This document shows, in pieces, positions 63,849 to 64,000 of a stretch of 64,000 nucleotides of DNA. Numbering within the stretch: position 1 is the first letter of the stretch; each line of letters opens with the position of its first letter. The DNA is taken from contig JAJOZX010001731.1 in assembly GCA_023014485.1 (NCBI GenBank), forward strand, positions 211,501-275,500. The letters are read 5' to 3'. The translations under genes and the position numbers were made by a program. This DNA comes from Bathynomus jamesi (lineage: Eukaryota; Arthropoda; Malacostraca; Isopoda; Cirolanidae). The notes beneath the pieces were generated by a model that saw nothing but the letters and a program-made list of their open reading frames with translations, had not been told where the DNA came from and did no database searches.

Positions 63849-64000
63849 CTGAAATATTAAAGTATATTAAATAGCGGATCTAAAGTAAGAGATAAAATCC
63901 TGAAAAAAATTGATTATTAATTTCTATTACCAGGGGGTGGGGAAAGGAAGATTACAGGAGGAAAATGCGGGTATTTTTCAATTACAAGCATTGAATTTCC

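Larger units (their letters stand above)
61006..64000. mobile_element. lineage C DNA transposon, right end outside the window
   Basis: The left end is probably TAGGGTAGGTTGATTTTCCG at 61006, similar to the TAGGG ends of lineage A. The right end is not reached. The gene is on the minus strand in at least three exons (61285-61648, 61965 to about 62622, 63612-63848). The central coding part (about 62625-63190) lies on the opposite strand. The protein belongs with lineages A and B. Confidence 0.65.

Overview
This is eukaryotic, AT-rich, intron-era DNA packed with transposable elements. I find no host gene that I can support. The element mix points to an arthropod: DD34D and DD41D Tc1/mariner elements, Merlin/IS1595-type DNA transposons, jockey-like and CR1-like LINEs, and Penelope-like retroelements (PLEs) with GIY-YIG domains. 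Very long (TA)n, (GA)n and (CA)n microsatellites fit the same picture. The density of microsatellites and the LINE types remind me of decapod crustaceans, but the sequence alone does not settle the species.

Layout. 0-5.5 kb: the tail of a mariner, a CACTG-ended MITE, a Tc1 fragment, an unclassified repeat and LINE scraps. 5.6-9.4 kb: a fold-back DD41D element and a 2.6-kb TA-flanked element (lineage A). 9.4-14 kb: a LINE 5' half carrying a small MITE, then an apparently intact DD41D element and a deleted relative, both inside (TA)n. 14-17.2 kb: almost empty. 17.2-25.4 kb: two PLEs and a LINE with nested insertions. 25.7-35.2 kb: three TA-abutting DNA elements in a row (TGTTACCGGC type, a DUF4817-like Tc1/mariner element, and a second lineage A element). 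35.2-38 kb: lineage B. 38-44 kb: PLE and LINE remnants, one LINE split by a 2.2-kb CACTG element. 45-49.3 kb: a mariner shell filled with other insertions. 49.7-54.6 kb: a nearly intact DD41D element, an unclassified repeat and a mariner. 54.8-60.1 kb: Merlin-type elements nested inside one another, each with an exact 8-bp duplication, beside a broken PLE. 61-64 kb: lineage C, with apparent introns and an internal inversion.

The most interesting material is two transposon systems. (1) Lineages A, B and C encode large proteins that share one architecture: a first Asp in W/F/V-D-S/G-K/R, a second Asp in D-T/G/N-x-x-x-N-T-G, a C-x2-H pair, and a late Glu in E-R-A/G-x-K-L. Their ends read TAGGG or TAGGCC and lie in TA. 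I read them as one RNase H-fold DDE transposase group that I cannot assign to a named superfamily. (2) A CACTG...CAGTG family with a 3-bp TTA/TAA duplication links a roughly 2-kb coding element (41.4-43.5 kb), a second coding copy (45.4-47.0 kb) and two MITEs. One MITE carries a perfect heat-shock element next to a TATA box.

Nearly every coding region is broken by stops or frameshifts. The clear exception is the 348-residue DD41D transposase at 11.8-12.9 kb. All calls are from reading the sequence by eye; no database search was possible.
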